From: Mytilisepta virgata
Lineage: Eukaryota > Mollusca > Bivalvia > Mytilida > Mytilidae
Length of the DNA: 64,000 bases
Assembly: GCA_028015205.1 (NCBI GenBank)
Contig: CM051513.1
Coordinates: 48,302,841 to 48,366,840, forward strand
Direction of reading: 5' to 3'
In this document: positions 23,601 through 34,879 of the stretch, in pieces
How the letters are laid out: each line of letters starts with the position of its first letter
How positions within the stretch are numbered: the stretch's first letter is position 1
Made by a program: the position numbers and the translations under genes
The notes under the pieces: generated by a model
Told to the model about the DNA's origin: nothing
What the model saw: the letters and a program-made list of their open reading frames with translations, nothing else
Databases searched by the model: none

Positions 23601-26418
23601 AGAATTTGATAATGTTATAAGCTATTATAACCACACAAGGTCGCATAAGAACTATCAACACTGTAAGATTTGTGACACCATGGTTAAGTGTGGCGCCATG
23701 GAGAAACACAAGAAAGAAGTTCATGACAACGATTTTAATTTTCAATGTTTTAAGTGTGATAAGAAATACAAAAGTAAACTTGGTCTAAAATCTCATTACA
23801 TGGTTCATCACGTCAACAAAAAAGTTGGTTTTTACTGCCGTTATTGTGAAACACAATGTGGAAGTCGTCACATGCTGAAACGCCACGAAGGCATACATAA
23901 GTTCGAAAATTCTTGTTTTATTTGTCTAAGCAAGATTGAGACTAAGGAAAAATTGAAAGAACATATGAAAGAAGCACATGGTTTCCATCTCTGTATGGTT
24001 TGTAGTTTGTATTTTGTGGAAAGTTCTATTTTAGCAGAACATGAACAATCTCACTTTAATTCTACTTCCACCATTGATCAAGATGCTAATGCTACTTCCA
24101 ACTCAGCTGATTCAATTTTGACAACAATAAATAATCAGACGAATGATAATTCTTCTCAAATTTTACCAATTTTGGATGAAACAAATGACCATGGCAAAAG
24201 TGAAGTTGACCTTGAAATACAATCAAACTCGGATTTGACAGATTTGAAAAAAACTGATGCTAAAGGCCCTTTGGATGATAAAAATATTGAAAAATTGGTG
24301 ATTGATTTTATATACAAAGATGAGAAGGAAACGGAAGAAAAAATTGAGAAAGTGAAAGAAGAAAATGATATGTCTGAACAAGAGAAATCGTCAGAAATAA
24401 AAGTTGAAGGTGGTAAAGCTGCATGCAAGTTTTGTGGTAAACTATTTTCTCATGCTGCTGCCTTGTTACGTCATATGAAACTTCACAATAACAAGGCAAA
24501 TTTTTCCTGCGACCATTGTGGAAAAGTCTGTAAAACAGACGAAACCTACAAACGTCACATGATCTTACACCTACCCAATGATGAGAAGCCATTTAAATGT
24601 GATGTATGCAGTAAAGGTTTTGCAACCCGTACCACTTTAAATGTCCACTCTGTTGTACATAATGACAAGAACCAGTACATTTGTGAATTTTGTGCAAAAG
24701 GATTTCGAGATCCTAGACAGCTGAAGGTAAATATCTATACAATATATTTACATTGCCGGGTTCTCGCTAAGATGCGTACATTCATCCTGGATGCTCTACA
24801 ATTTGACCTGGAGTGTCATCCTTCAAAGTCGTGTGTCCCTGGGATGCATGTAGGTTTAATCAGCTACGTCAGTACCATTTTTGTTTTCATGGAAATCAAA
24901 GGGGATGGGGAAGGAAATGAAAAATAGTAAAATAGAAAATGGCGACAATCAGAATTTCTCATGATAAGAGCAAAGACTGCTAGGCTAGGCTAGTCAGAAA
25001 AATGTATCCTGGGTGGGATGACAGGTCTTCCTCTGGTCTATTACCATGATAAGTGAGCTAGCACTTTGACAATTAGGTTCAGCATGTTGGTATGACTAGT
25101 ACAAAGCATTGATCATATTAATTGATATCACATCAACATGTTCGTGTATTTTTCCTCACATGAAGTCAGCGATATATTTTAAATTTTGGCACAAACCACC
25201 AGGTGGGGCTCAGTTAATGATAATTGTCAATTAGATAATAATTGAAATATGTGGGAAATGACTTTTCATAAACTGTTATGCAAGTTAACATCATGGTGCT
25301 CACATTATATCAATGAAAGCAACAAAAATATTATGACTCTATGTAGTTACAATTTTCAAAGATTAATGGAGAAACCCCTATCAAATTTAATATGAAATGT
25401 CATACATAAAATTAAAAGTTTTCCCTTAAATGTGTAACAAGTCGTTATATTTATTTTCTAGATACATAGACGTTCACACACAGGGGAATTCCCTTACCAG
25501 TGCAAAGATTGTGACAAAAAGTTCAGAAGCTGGGACATGTTAGATAATCATAAAATAGTACATAAGCCAAAGTCCAACGTGCAGTGTGACATTTGTGGAA
25601 AATTCTTTTCTCATAAACTCCGGTTACGAGCTCATAAAAAGTCTCATGACGAAGTTAGACGACATAAATGTACTATTTGTGACATGGACTTCAAAACGTC
25701 ATCGAATTTACATTCCCATTATGTCGCCTTACATGTTGAATATGCCCGAGCACGAGGATGGAGAATGCATAAGTGTAAATATTGTGACAGGTCCTTAGGG
25801 ACGCTTGAGCGAGTTCGTAGACACGAAAGAATACATACAGGGGACAGACCGTTCAGTTGCTCAATCTGTGGGAAAAGTTTTACTGAGAATGGAAATTTGA
25901 ATGCACATATGAAAATTCATTTGAACGACAAGCCATTCCAGTGCCCTAAGTGCTTCAAGCGCTTTATTCACAATCGTACACTGAAAAAACACATGCTGAT
26001 ACACGAATCACCAAAACCTTTATACCCAAGGGAGATAACTGTGAAAACAGCTCCCAAATACACACCTGCTGAATTACTTGCCATTTCAATAATGACTGGA
26101 GCAGACAACTATACGATTGAAACTGGCCAGCAGGTAACTTTTATTCAAAGTGAAGTTAGCAGTTCCCTGAACAAATCAAATGATGAAGAATTTGCGCATT
26201 CATCAGGAAGATTTGTGGATACCAATTCTGGTGGAGAGTACCTTCCTCAACAACAAACAGATAAATTTACGGCAGAACCAGTTTCTGATCATCCAGAACA
26301 TAGCATCAAACCAGAGGTGATTCAATCTAAACCTGAAGTTTTAATAGAATCCGTCCAGTCCAATGTCGAAGTTTGGCCAAGTAGATACAGACTGATGTAT
26401 ACTAACCATGATAGCTAA
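17623..26418 (+). CDS. C2H2 zinc-finger protein, 16 fingers, 6 exons, 1022 aa
   Basis: Six exons join in one frame: 17623-17682, 18512-18659, 20332-20405, 21111-21174, 22961-24726, 25462-26418 (3069 nt, stop TAA). All introns have GT...AG ends. Residues 1-69 form an N-terminal module shared with the minus-strand paralog. Residues 95-115 are acidic and about 117-135 are Lys/Arg-rich, a possible nuclear localisation signal. Residues 221-280 are a 10-residue repeat. C2H2 fingers 1-6 lie at about 324-480 and fingers 7-16 at about 604-885, with an acidic linker between. Finger 10 is split by intron 5. Linkers of the HTGE/HTGD type (IHTGDRPFSC) indicate DNA binding. The tail at 886-1022 is hydrophilic. 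It is probably a sequence-specific nuclear regulator; targets are unknown. I cannot name an ortholog. Confidence 0.9.
17802..18054. mobile_element. MITE family D, shortened copy in zinc-finger intron 1
   Basis: It starts TTAAGGGATTC and shares 'tccatgtgcttatt', 'agagatattt' and 'tgtcacaa' blocks with 42854-43454. The right TTAA is lost. Confidence 0.55.
18060..18240. repeat. Dispersed repeat shared with 660-1170
   Basis: Shared words are 'caggatgagaacatgttgat', 'ccctgctttgtactagacc' and 'gaagacatatcac'. Related, inverted pieces occur at about 20960-21055 and 25015-25145. Confidence 0.6.
18512..18659 (+). CDS. Zinc-finger gene exon 2
   Basis: The acceptor is tctcaatacag and the donor gtaggt. 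It has 49 codons plus 1 nt. The conserved pattern with the paralog is an initial Cys, then YRG, then F(V/L)D.(F/Y)P, then F..F. It is not a ZAD, KRAB, BTB or SCAN domain as far as I can tell. Confidence 0.85.
18670..18730 (-). repeat. SINE 3' tail fragment in zinc-finger intron 2
   Basis: 'ttagttggggttttacgcc' and 'agcacatttggctatttcgg' are the reverse complement of the 3' part of the SINEs at 29440-29620 and 59972-60220. It starts about 10 nt after the exon 2 donor. Confidence 0.75.
19028..19823. mobile_element. 796-bp non-autonomous DNA transposon, CAGGGTTCTC ends
   Basis: The left end is CAGGGTTCTCACTAAG and the right end is the inverse CTTAGCGAGAACCCTG, flanked by TTATA on both sides. 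The interior has repeated 'gagtcccaggactcat' words and no transposase. The CAGGG start recalls hAT elements, but an 8-bp duplication is not evident. Confidence 0.75.
20332..20405 (+). CDS. Zinc-finger gene exon 3
   Basis: The acceptor is tttaatttcag and the donor gtgagt. It is 74 nt and encodes TYKATKESGSVKQKEF and onward. It joins exon 2 in phase 1 and exits in phase 0. Confidence 0.82.
20406..21110. other. Zinc-finger intron 3
   Basis: It holds only a short dispersed-repeat piece (about 20960-21055) and no exon. Confidence 0.5.
21111..21174 (+). CDS. Zinc-finger gene exon 4 (acidic)
   Basis: The acceptor is tatattccag and the donor gtaagg. It encodes 21 residues with 11 Asp/Glu, beginning EDFDIEIVNENEDMDD. 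The donor's own bases match the terminus of an inverted-repeat element that also occurs at 35447. Confidence 0.85.
21361..22035. repeat. ~146-bp tandem array (4 units) in zinc-finger intron 4
   Basis: 'aagttttgcgtttaggttca' units start at 21441, 21585, 21731 and 21877. The element opens with 'aatgtggccgggggatatag' and closes 'acacaatttCTAG' before a T-run, like other tandem-core repeats here. Confidence 0.82.
22711..22862. mobile_element. Foldback element; empty-site copy
   Basis: The ends 'cagattctccttca' and 'tgaaggagaaactg' are inverse, and the inner 'tatagaatttctccaccct' pairs with 'gggtggataaattccata'. A related copy at 29880-30290 carries an extra 264-bp MITE at the matching TTAA (22798-22801 here). 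Confidence 0.7.
22961..24726 (+). CDS. Zinc-finger gene exon 5 (fingers 1-9 and half of 10)
   Basis: The acceptor is ttccttacag and the donor gtaaat. The exon begins with the last two bases of an Arg codon and a basic run (KKTTKRKFARRKSK). It carries the 30-bp minisatellite and then C2H2 fingers. Finger 10 (CEFCAKGFRDPRQLK) is cut before its histidines. Confidence 0.92.
23275..23445 (+). repeat. In-frame 30-bp minisatellite coding a 10-residue repeat
   Basis: There are five full units and a partial one of the form NDETMGTSLQ, with the core gaaaccatgggaaccagttt. Some units are identical at DNA level, so the array has homogenised recently and is likely to vary in copy number. Confidence 0.92.
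24756..24990. mobile_element. Truncated copy of the CAGGGTTCTC element in zinc-finger intron 5
   Basis: It begins CCGGGTTCTCGCTAAG 29 nt after the exon 5 donor and follows the reverse complement of 19560-19823 ('tcatccttcaaa', 'gtccctggga', 'gaaatcaaaggggatgg'). The far end is lost. Confidence 0.75.
25462..26418 (+). CDS. Zinc-finger gene exon 6 (rest of finger 10, fingers 11-16, C-tail)
   Basis: The acceptor is ttattttctag. The first residues IHRRSHTGE complete finger 10. Six more fingers follow, ending near HMLIH, then a 137-residue tail without fingers. Confidence 0.93.
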   Translation: MHRRSHTGEFPYQCKDCDKKFRSWDMLDNHKIVHKPKSNVQCDICGKFFSHKLRLRAHKKSHDEVRRHKCTICDMDFKTSSNLHSHYVALHVEYARARGWRMHKCKYCDRSLGTLERVRRHERIHTGDRPFSCSICGKSFTENGNLNAHMKIHLNDKPFQCPKCFKRFIHNRTLKKHMLIHESPKPLYPREITVKTAPKYTPAELLAISIMTGADNYTIETGQQVTFIQSEVSSSLNKSNDEEFAHSSGRFVDTNSGGEYLPQQQTDKFTAEPVSDHPEHSIKPEVIQSKPEVLIESVQSNVEVWPSRYRLMYTNHDS

Positions 26419-26536
26419 GGGAAATCGACAAAACTTCACTATAGGATAAAAAACATAATTTACATAATTTTTATCTTGATGTCGCCGATTTTTTTCCCAA
26501 TTTTTGCAATATTTTATTTAAAAAATGTCTACATGT

Positions 26537-26542
26537 AATAAA
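26537..26542 (+). terminator. Polyadenylation signal AATAAA of the zinc-finger gene
   Basis: It is a canonical hexamer 119 nt after the stop codon. Confidence 0.6.
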
Positions 26543-27047
26543 TGTATCTTGAAACATGGTGAAACATGCAGTAAGGGTCGATTTGTTGCCAAATTTTTTA
26601 GCTAGCCTGCAACAGACTATTTTAGCTTTTGACATCACTTGGCGTAGGTTGTCCGTCGTCCATTAACTTTTCACATTTAAATCTTCTCCTCTGAAAACAC
26701 TGGGCCAAATTAAATTAAATTTGGTAGGAAGCATCTATGTATGGTCCTTTATAAAGTTTGCTCATTTCGTCCCGATTGGACCAAAAACATGGCCACCATG
26801 GGTAATTGTTGTTTTCGATTGGCTGAGTTTTCGAAAATCTTTTCCTCTGAAACTGCTAGGCCAAATGGAACAAAACTTGACAGGAAGCATAAATGGGAGG
26901 TCCATTATAAATTTTCCTCATTTAGTCCCAATCGAACTACAAATATGACTACCATTGTCAGTTTTTGTTTCTGATTTGCTGATATAAAAAATTTTCATTT
27001 GAAATTGCTAGCCCAAATAAAACGAAACTTGACAGGAAGCATCTATG

Positions 27048-27886
27048 AGTCTCTTAGGCATTAAAATTGACCCTTCCCTCACATGGACAAACCAAATTGA
27101 TTTGATCTGCTCAAAAATTTCATCTAGGCTATATCTACATGTACTAATAAAGATTAAGAAATTTCTAAATCTAGACTGCAGAAAATTATTTTATAATGGT
27201 TATATCTTACCACTAATTGATTATTGTTGTATAGTGTGGAGTAGTTGTAGCAGTGAGGGTTTAAATAGGATATTGAAATTACAAAAGAGAGCTGCTAGAA
27301 TAATACAAGAAACAGACCCTTTTGCTCCTTCTGAGCCCTTATTCAAACACTTAAACTGGATGACAGTTGAACAGAGAATAAAATGTCACAAGTTTGTGAT
27401 GACATTTAAGTGCATCAAAAATGATGCCCCATCATATCTTACTAGCAAGTTTCATTATGTTTCAGACACAAATCCATACCCCTTGAGAAATGCTGTTCAA
27501 GGAAACCTCATACTCCCTAAACCAAAAATCGAATTGTTCAAGAAATCTTTTATGTATTCTGGACCATTCTTGTGGAACAATTTGCCTATATCGTTACGAA
27601 ATATTACAAATGTTAATTCTTTCAAATTCAAAATAACAGATCATTTATTGAAATCAACCAATTGAAAAAAAAATATTGAATATTAATTATTTCATCATGT
27701 TTATTTTTTCATAACATTTTATGCAGTTGTATTGAACATTATCATTACTTGACTTTTATACTAATGTATGCCATGTATATGTTTGCATTTTTGTTTATGC
27801 TTTTCTATGATGAGGGCCTCAGGGAAGATTAGTTATATAACTAACTGTGTAACCCTCTTAAAATAAAGTATTGTTGTTGTTGTTGT
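27048..27886 (+). mobile_element. 5'-truncated LINE, C-terminal RT region (ORF 27045-27665)
   Basis: About 200 codons are open with the typical post-RT region of CR1/L2-type LINEs: FLxIKIDPSLTW-like start (LLGIKIDPSLTWTNQI), YGY/NGYILPLIDYCCIVW, LQKRAARII, and a C-terminal FSGPFLWNNLP-like block (SGPFLWNNLPISLRN). The 3' end is AATAAAG followed by (TTG)5, a microsatellite tail. TATG flanks both sides (27044-27047 and 27887-27890). The frame is intact, so the insertion is young, but no RT catalytic core is present. Confidence 0.88.
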
Positions 27887-28369
27887 TATGGGAAGTTATT
27901 TACAAATTTTCCACATTTCGTCCTGATCTGGCAACAAGCATGGCCCTAATGGGCAATTCTGGTTTCTCATTGGTTGATTAAAAAAAACATTTTCTCTGGA
28001 ACTGCTTGGCCAAATGGAACGAAACTTGACAGGAAACATCTATTGAAGGTTCGGTACAAAGTCTCCTCATTTTGTCCCAATCAGACTGCAAATATGGCCA
28101 CCATGGGCAGTTCTTATTTCTGATTTCTTAATTATTTTTTTTCTGTAACCCTACTTGCCCAAAATTGTCAACCAAACTTGAAGTATCTATAGAAATCTTT
28201 TATGAAAATAATTTTTTTCATCCTTATTGGATGACAAGGATGGCTGCCATGGACAATTCTGGTTTCTGATAGGGTGATATAAAGAAATCGTCTTCTCTGA
28301 AACCGCTTGCCCAAATGAAATGAAACTTGACAAGAAGTATCTGTGGAAGGTTTTTCTTATCTTATCTGA

Positions 28370-28920
28370 GTTTGGATTCCTGTTTGTTTTAATTGTTTTG
28401 GATTTTAATGGTTGGGCTTATATTAATTCGTCATCATATCTTTAACCGGTTTCCAACACTTTGATCCTGAGCACTGGTGATGAGTTGTCAGTCAACGAAA
28501 TGGCCATACAGTGCATTAAATTTATTTCTGTATTTTGTGATACGTTTTAATACTACCACTGGGTCTATGTCACATCTGGTGGACTGTAAGTCCCTGATGG
28601 AATTATCAGCCCAGTAGCCAGAATTTTTGTTCTGGCTTGATTCATTACTCAAATGCCTCTAAATTTTCAGTTCAAAATTTGAAAAAATTATCAGAAATTT
28701 CTAAGGCTCTTCCTGTTGATGCAGAGTAACCCTTAACTGAGTTTGGATTCCTATTTCTTTTAATTGTTTTGGATTTTAATGTTTGGGCTTATTAATTCAT
28801 CATTATATCTTTAACCGGTTTTCCACACTTTGATCTCGGTCACTGCTGATGAGTTGCTGGTCAACGAAATGGCCATGCAGTGAATCAAATTTATTTCTGT
28901 ATTTTGTGATATCTTTTATT
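28370..28920. repeat. Direct duplication, ~180 bp, 365 bp apart
   Basis: 'gagtttggattcct' followed by 'ttaattgttttggattttaa' and 'gaaatggccat' occur at about 28369 and 28739 inside the tandem-core repeat. Confidence 0.75.
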
Positions 28921-29438
28921 ACAAAGTTTTCTCATTTTGTCCAGATCATGTGACAAACATGGCCACCATGGGCAATTCTTGTTTCTGCCACGTGAGCAAT
29001 ACAGGCTCAGCCTCTGAGCCTCTAGATTTATTTTTCATTAATACATGTATGTTCATTATGAGCAAGTCCAGGTATATGTATATTATGTTGGTATTTTAAG
29101 GAAAAAATTCTAAAACTTAGGCCTAAAATGAAACATTGTGTGTTTCCACTTCTTAATACACAGAATCTTTTTTATTTGGTCTCATAGAATGCTGCTTTTC
29201 TGTGTGAAAAAATTAACGCTATTAAATTCTGTATTTTCATGATGCACAGGACTGTTCTGAATTAGAATTTATGATGATAGAGAATTTGTTAAAAAATTAT
29301 TGTTTGTTGTGCATTTGTACATGTACATGTATATGAAATTGTAAATTATATTTTGTTAAGTATATTTGTAATTGAAAGTTAGAATGTGAAAGCTTGTGCA
29401 ATATAATTTGATATTCTGTCTGGAGAATATTCACCAAC

Positions 29439-29620
29439 GCTGTGGTGGGTGTGTTAGACTCAGATCTTAATTGACAAGGATCGCCAATTTTCCTACCGAA
29501 GGTCGATGGTTCTCTCTGGGTACTCCGGAATCCTCCACCAATAAAAACTGGCCGCCGCGAAATAGCCAAATGTGCTGAAAACGGCGTAAAACCCCAACTA
29601 AACTAAACCAAACCAAGGTT
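29439..29620 (+). repeat. 5'-truncated SINE (body and tail)
   Basis: 'gttctctctgggtactccgg', 'aaaactggccgccgcgaaat' and 'taaaaccccaactaaac' match the SINE at 59972-60220. The tRNA head is missing. The ACTCCGG/CTTCCTCCACC-like core may be the conserved central domain of a molluscan SINE superfamily; this needs a library match. Confidence 0.75.
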
Positions 29621-29963
29621 GAATACCTAAAATCTAGGAGTGATGCAACAAGAAATGAATTCACAAATGCATGTATGGAAGTGTTGTTATGGTTACGAGT
29701 TGTATATTTTTCAGGATTAGTTATTCTTTTCTTACTTTAACGAAATGAAAAGATATGAAGGATTACATGGATTATTATTTCTCCTATTCTCGACGTGTTA
29801 AATCGGTGGGAAAAAATACATAATATTTTCAACCACTTCCCAGTGATTAGATTTCTGCATTTGAATTCTGCCATTTTTGCATTTTGAGTTATAGAATATC
29901 TCCACCCTCGATAGTTAAATTTTAGAACATGCTTCCTAAAGCTCGTGTGTTGAAAATAAAAAA

Positions 29964-30235
29964 TTAAGGTATCCGGACCATAAATGACCACGTGATTATT
30001 CGAAAGTTCCCGGATGTTCCATACAACGCAATTGAAATGACCTCGGTAATTATCGGCAAACTTCGGAAATGTCAATATAACTAACTTATTTTTACAGACT
30101 GCATATAAGCAACAGAGTGTGTTTCAACTTGAGAAAAATATATAAATTCCAGCTTTAAATTTTTTGGTTCAGCCATTCACGGTCAAAAAGAGATACACTT
30201 TTCGTTCATGATCTATTATGGTCCGGATACCTTAA
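29964..30235. mobile_element. TTAA-flanked MITE, family B
   Basis: The core at 29968-30231 (264 bp) has perfect 16-bp ends GGTATCCGGACCATAA and the inverse, with TTAA on both sides. The copy at 22798-22801 shows the unoccupied target. Confidence 0.9.
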
Positions 30236-31000
30236 ACTATCTCGGATGGAGAAATTCCATAACTCAGTCATACCTGAAGGAGAATCTATATTTGTCTGAC
30301 TGCCCATCACAGTTTTCATAGCAACAACATTGTTGGCATCCACTGTTATGTCTGTTCCATGAGTGAAAGAACAGGGTTTATTTCACATGTGAAATCCGTA
30401 TGATTAACAAAAACACCAAAGGAATTGCTAGGAACTTTTTATTCACCGAAATGTTTTGGTATCTAGTGCACTATCATCAGGGTACAGAAAGATTGATAAA
30501 AATATAGAAATTGTGGTCATTTAAAGTTAGTATTTGGCCCTCTTGAAAATGTTATATACCCTATATACCGATAGTCGCCACATGCGTAATAAACAATGAT
30601 AAATGGTGTATATCAACTCAGTAGCTATATGTAGTGTAACAGAAATTAAAAAACAAATAAAAACAATTTTTTCACTGACCTGTTATATTGACATTCCAGA
30701 CCCTAAAATTATGGAATTCAGAAGATTCATATGAGTGTCTTTCCCATTGCTCTCTGCATGTTGTTATCTTTTAGCAATGTTACTGTTTTGAAATGTTATT
30801 TGAGGAGTGTGTGATATTTATAAAATAATGTTACTGTCTATTGAATCTAACCTTTAAAAAAATATCCACGTGTTTATGTATGCAAATTATATAACATTTT
30901 CAAATTCTTTAATATATTTTTGTATTTTTGTTTTCATACCAGACCCCATATGATAAGGCCATTCAAATAAATACATGTTTTGCAAAGTGGTGTTTTAATT
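30236..31000. other. Intergenic between the zinc-finger and receptor genes
   Basis: It is AT-rich. Only the right part of the foldback repeat (to about 30290) is recognisable. Confidence 0.4.
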
Positions 31001-31003
31001 TTT

Positions 31004-32415
31004 TAGCTCACCTGACCCAAAAATGTTCTCTGAAATCATACCAAACTTGGCCACAAACATTATTAGGGTATCTAGTTTAAAAAATTTGTCGGATGACTCC
31101 TCCATCCAACCAACATGGGCGTGGCTTAAAATAGAACATAGGGTAAACTGCAGTTTTTGTCTTGTATTTCAAAAACTAAAGCATTTAGAGCAAAACTGAC
31201 AGGGATAAAAATGTTCATCAAGTCAAGATCTACCTGCCATGAAATTTTCAGATGAATCGGGCAACCCTTTGTTGGGTTATTGCCCCGAATTGTTGATTTT
31301 AAGGAAATTTGCAGTATTAGAAAATAACAATCCAAAGATACTTATATTAGATATAATTAGGTTGTTATCTTGAATATTATTATAGATAAAGACAAACTGT
31401 AAACAGCAAAAATGTTCAACAAAGTAAGATCTACAAATAAGTCAACATGACCTAAATAATTGATTGACCCCTTATAGGAGATTTTGCCCTTTAAAGACGG
31501 CATCCATCATAAACTTTCCTTTAATTATCTTCTCTTCTGAAACCACTGGTCCAATTAAGACCAAACTTTGGTGGAATGGTCCTTGGGTGGCCCCCTTCAA
31601 AACTTATGTCTGGCATCCCCGAATTCCAACCGACATGGCTGCTGTTACTGAAAATAGAAAAAAGGGGGTATTTAAAAAATCTATGAAACTACAAGGCCAG
31701 TTGGAACCAAAGTTAGAAGTAATGGTCCTTAGGAGGTTCACTTTCAGAAATATGTCCAATGACCCAGACTGTTAACCAAGATGGCCACCACAGCCGAACT
31801 TATTTCAATATAGGGCCCTATGGAAAAATTCATTGAAAAATCTGCTTGTCTGCAATCACTTGACCAATTGGAACCAGACTTCGCAGCAATGGTCCTTAGA
31901 TGGTCCTCTTTCAGAAATATGTCCAATGACCCGGACTGTCAACCAAGATGGCCACCACAACAGAACTTAGTTTAACATAGGGCCCTATGGGAAAATTCAT
32001 TGAAAAATCTTGTCTGAAACAACTTGACCAATTGGAATCAGACTAGGCAGCAATGGTCCTTAGGAGGTGCTATTTCAGAAATATGTCCGATCACCCGGAT
32101 TGTCAACCAAGATGGCGGCCACGGCCGAACTTAGTTAAATATAGGACCCAATAATTGAAAATTCATTTAAAAATCTTTTTATCTGAAAACCACTTAGCCA
32201 GTTGGAACAAGACTTAGCAGATATGGTCCTTAGATGGTTCTCTTTTAGAAATTGACCTGGACTGTCAACCAAGATGACTGCCACAGTCAAACTTAGTTTA
32301 ACATAAAACCCTGTAGAAAAACCAACCAAATTAACTGCAACACTTAAATTTTTAGTCCTGCTCAAGGTTAAAAGTTAAATCCAGGTGAGCGATACAGGCT
32401 TTTGAGAACCTCTAG
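31004..32415 (+). repeat. Tandem-core element, copy 3
   Basis: It starts 'tagctcacctgaccc', has ~165-bp units with 'aatggtccttag' (31720, 31890, 32050, 32220) and 'caaccaagatggc', and ends 'caggtgagcgatacaggct' ... CTAG. Confidence 0.75.
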
Positions 32416-32631
32416 TTTTCTTCTAATTTTGAAAGCATTTGAGCTATTATTACATCTTGACATCCATAATCATTTTCCACCTAGTACATTCCAGTTTCCT
32501 CTCGTATACCAGAGGCATAATTTAATTTTGAGCCAAATTTCGCAGTAGTCATACTTCTGTGGCCCCATTTAGCATACCCAATAAACAATAACAAGGATTT
32601 CTATAACAGCTTCTCACCCTTAAAAAACAGA

Positions 32632-32760
32632 AAATGTTCACAGCAGGCAATTAAAAAAACATGCCTGTTCACGACTGGCAATTACAAAAAAAACACACTG
32701 TTCATGGCAGGCAATTACAAAAACCATACATGTGTACACTGTTTACAACAGACAATTACA
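32632..32760. repeat. ~45-bp imperfect tandem repeat
   Basis: 'tgttcacagcaggcaatta' and variants occur four times. Confidence 0.6.
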
Positions 32761-32761
32761 A

Positions 32762-33955
32762 CTAGAGGTTCCCAGAAACCGGTATCGCTCACCTGCATTT
32801 ACACCTTCAGCAGATCTCAAAATTTGATTGGTAATTATACTGTATGTGGCTGGTATGAGTTACTCTAGTAATGAAGGTTATTTTGAAGGAATGTATCAAT
32901 GTGTAAACTCCGGCGATTCACTCACAAACTAAATAAAGTCCAAAGGACTTTATGCAAAGTTTGTGAGTGATAAGCCCCAGTTTACGCATTGATAAATTCC
33001 GTAAAATAACCTTTATTACTTATAATTCCAAAGTAATGCAGAAATATGACTTTTTCTATTTGAAATTAATATTTTCCTCATGCTTTTTATTGCATGTTTA
33101 CGTATTCATACGCACGACGTCATGAAAGGAATTTATCAAGTTATAAACTTCTTACCGGAAGTTGATATTAGCCAATGAAATTACTGCATTTGATGTTTTG
33201 AAAACAACATTGGAATTATTAGTAAATGGTGCCTTCTTACTGCAGCTAAGTTTGGTTCCATTTGGCATTATGGTGTCAAACAAAAGGTTTTAAGCGAATT
33301 GTGGCTATTTTGACCATCTTGGTTGATTGTCAGGGTCATAATAGATATTTTTGATAAGGAATTCTACCACAGTTTGGTTTCCATTTGCCCAGTGACTTCA
33401 GAGGAAAAGAACTTTATAACATTTTCCCATAAGGTCATATGTTAAACTAAGATGGCTATAGTACCATGACCATCTTTACTGACTGTCCGGGTCGACAGAC
33501 AAAATTTTGGAACATGTCTGCCTTAAAACCATTGCTGCAAAGTTTCGTTTAATTTGGCTTTGACAGAACAAAAACGGGAAGCATCTGTGGGAGATTTTTT
33601 ACAAATTTTCCTCATTTTGTCCAGATGAAGTAACAAACATGGCCGATATGGGTAATTCCTGTTTCTGATTGACTGATGGCCTGAACGTTCCTCATCAGGT
33701 GCCAATCCCTCATTCAAGATGGCCACCGGCAGAGGATTTAGGTCAACATAAGACCCTATGGGAAATACATGCAAAAATCTTCCGGAGAACTACTGAATTT
33801 TAGAATATGCTGACCTGTAAGTAGAAGGACCTTGATGCAGAAAAATTTGGTTACTACAAGGCTTACCACACTTCATAATGATAGGGAGAAGTGACTTCTC
33901 TGAGGTACATCAGTAAAAAACGGCTTTCATTCCAGATGAGCGATACATAAGAGGG
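32762..33955. repeat. Mosaic of tandem-core repeat fragments in both orientations
   Basis: It opens with a reversed end (CTAGAGGTTCCCAG, 'atcgctcacctg'), holds a foldback at 32871-33017 and reversed units ('accatcttggttgattgtc'), then a forward unit ('acaaacatggccgatatggg') and a forward end near 33942. Confidence 0.6.
32871..33017. repeat. Foldback palindrome, ~70-bp arms
   Basis: Pairs include 'aaggttatttt' with 'aaaataacctt', 'tcactcacaaact' with 'agtttgtgagtga', and 'ataaagtcc' with 'ggactttat' around an AAA loop. Confidence 0.8.
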
Positions 33956-34147
33956 AAGCATTTGCATAAGAAATGTCTTTAAAAAGTTTCAGAAAATGTT
34001 TTGAAAATATTTCCTTCAAAATATGTTAAAATATTAACAAAACATTACACGGAAACAGAAATGTCTTCTTAAAATATAGTTGTTGTATTTTAAGGATATA
34101 TTAAGATTAATGCTGGACATTTTTTGGTAATTTTTCTAGGTAATTTT

Positions 34148-34550
34148 TAGCTCATCTAGTCCTGCTATTGCCATCACTTGGCGTCCGTCGTCGTGGTGAA
34201 CTTTCCTTTACAGATATTCTTCTCTGAAACCACTCCGTCAGTTGGAACAACACTTAACAGCAATGGTCCTTAGGTGATCTTCTTTCAGAATCACACCCGA
34301 TGACCCCACTGCCTTCCAGGATGGCCAACACAGCGGAAATAGTTTAACATAGGACCATATGGGAAATTTACTTAAAGATCTTCTTGTTTGAAACCATTGG
34401 GCCAATTTGTACAAAACTTGATAGCAATGGTCCTTAGGTGGTCCTCTTTCAGGGATGTATCAGACGACCTAAGCTGCCAAAGCTGAACATAGTTTTTAAC
34501 ATATGAAATTTACTTAAAGAATTTCTTGTCTGAAACCACTGGACCATTTT
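34148..34550 (+). repeat. Tandem-core element, 5' part only
   Basis: It starts 'tagctcatctagtcc' and 'ccatcacttggcgtccgtc', and is cut off at a T-run (34546-34560). Confidence 0.65.
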
Positions 34551-34879
34551 TTTTTTTTTTGGCGCCCCTTCTTTCGCGAAAGTTAGCATCTTGCCTGTTA
34601 TTCCAGTTTCCTTCCTTAATTGCCTTCCATTCAAAATGAAATTGTTTTTTCTTACTCAGATATTTTCTTAGATTTCTCTAGTTTCACATTCGAGACATTT
34701 CTATTTCTATGCCATTACATTCGGAAATAACACGTAAAACAGAAATCCAATCATGGCTTCAAACACAGTAATCTACAAGCGTTGTATCATATAAATAATT
34801 GACTTTAACGGGAGAGCTTTATCTGCAATATATTGGCAACTCGAAGAGGACGCTGACAGAACATATTATAGTTTTCGGG

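Larger units (their letters stand above)
26599..29025 (+). repeat. ggcgtccgtcgtc-family tandem-core element, copy 2, split by a LINE
   Basis: It starts 'ttttagctagcctg' and 'gacatcacttggcgt', has ~170-bp units ('tgaaacttgacaggaagc', 'catggccaccatggg') and ends with a 'aggctcagcctctgagcct' hairpin and CTAG. It is interrupted at 27048-27886 by a LINE. Confidence 0.75.
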
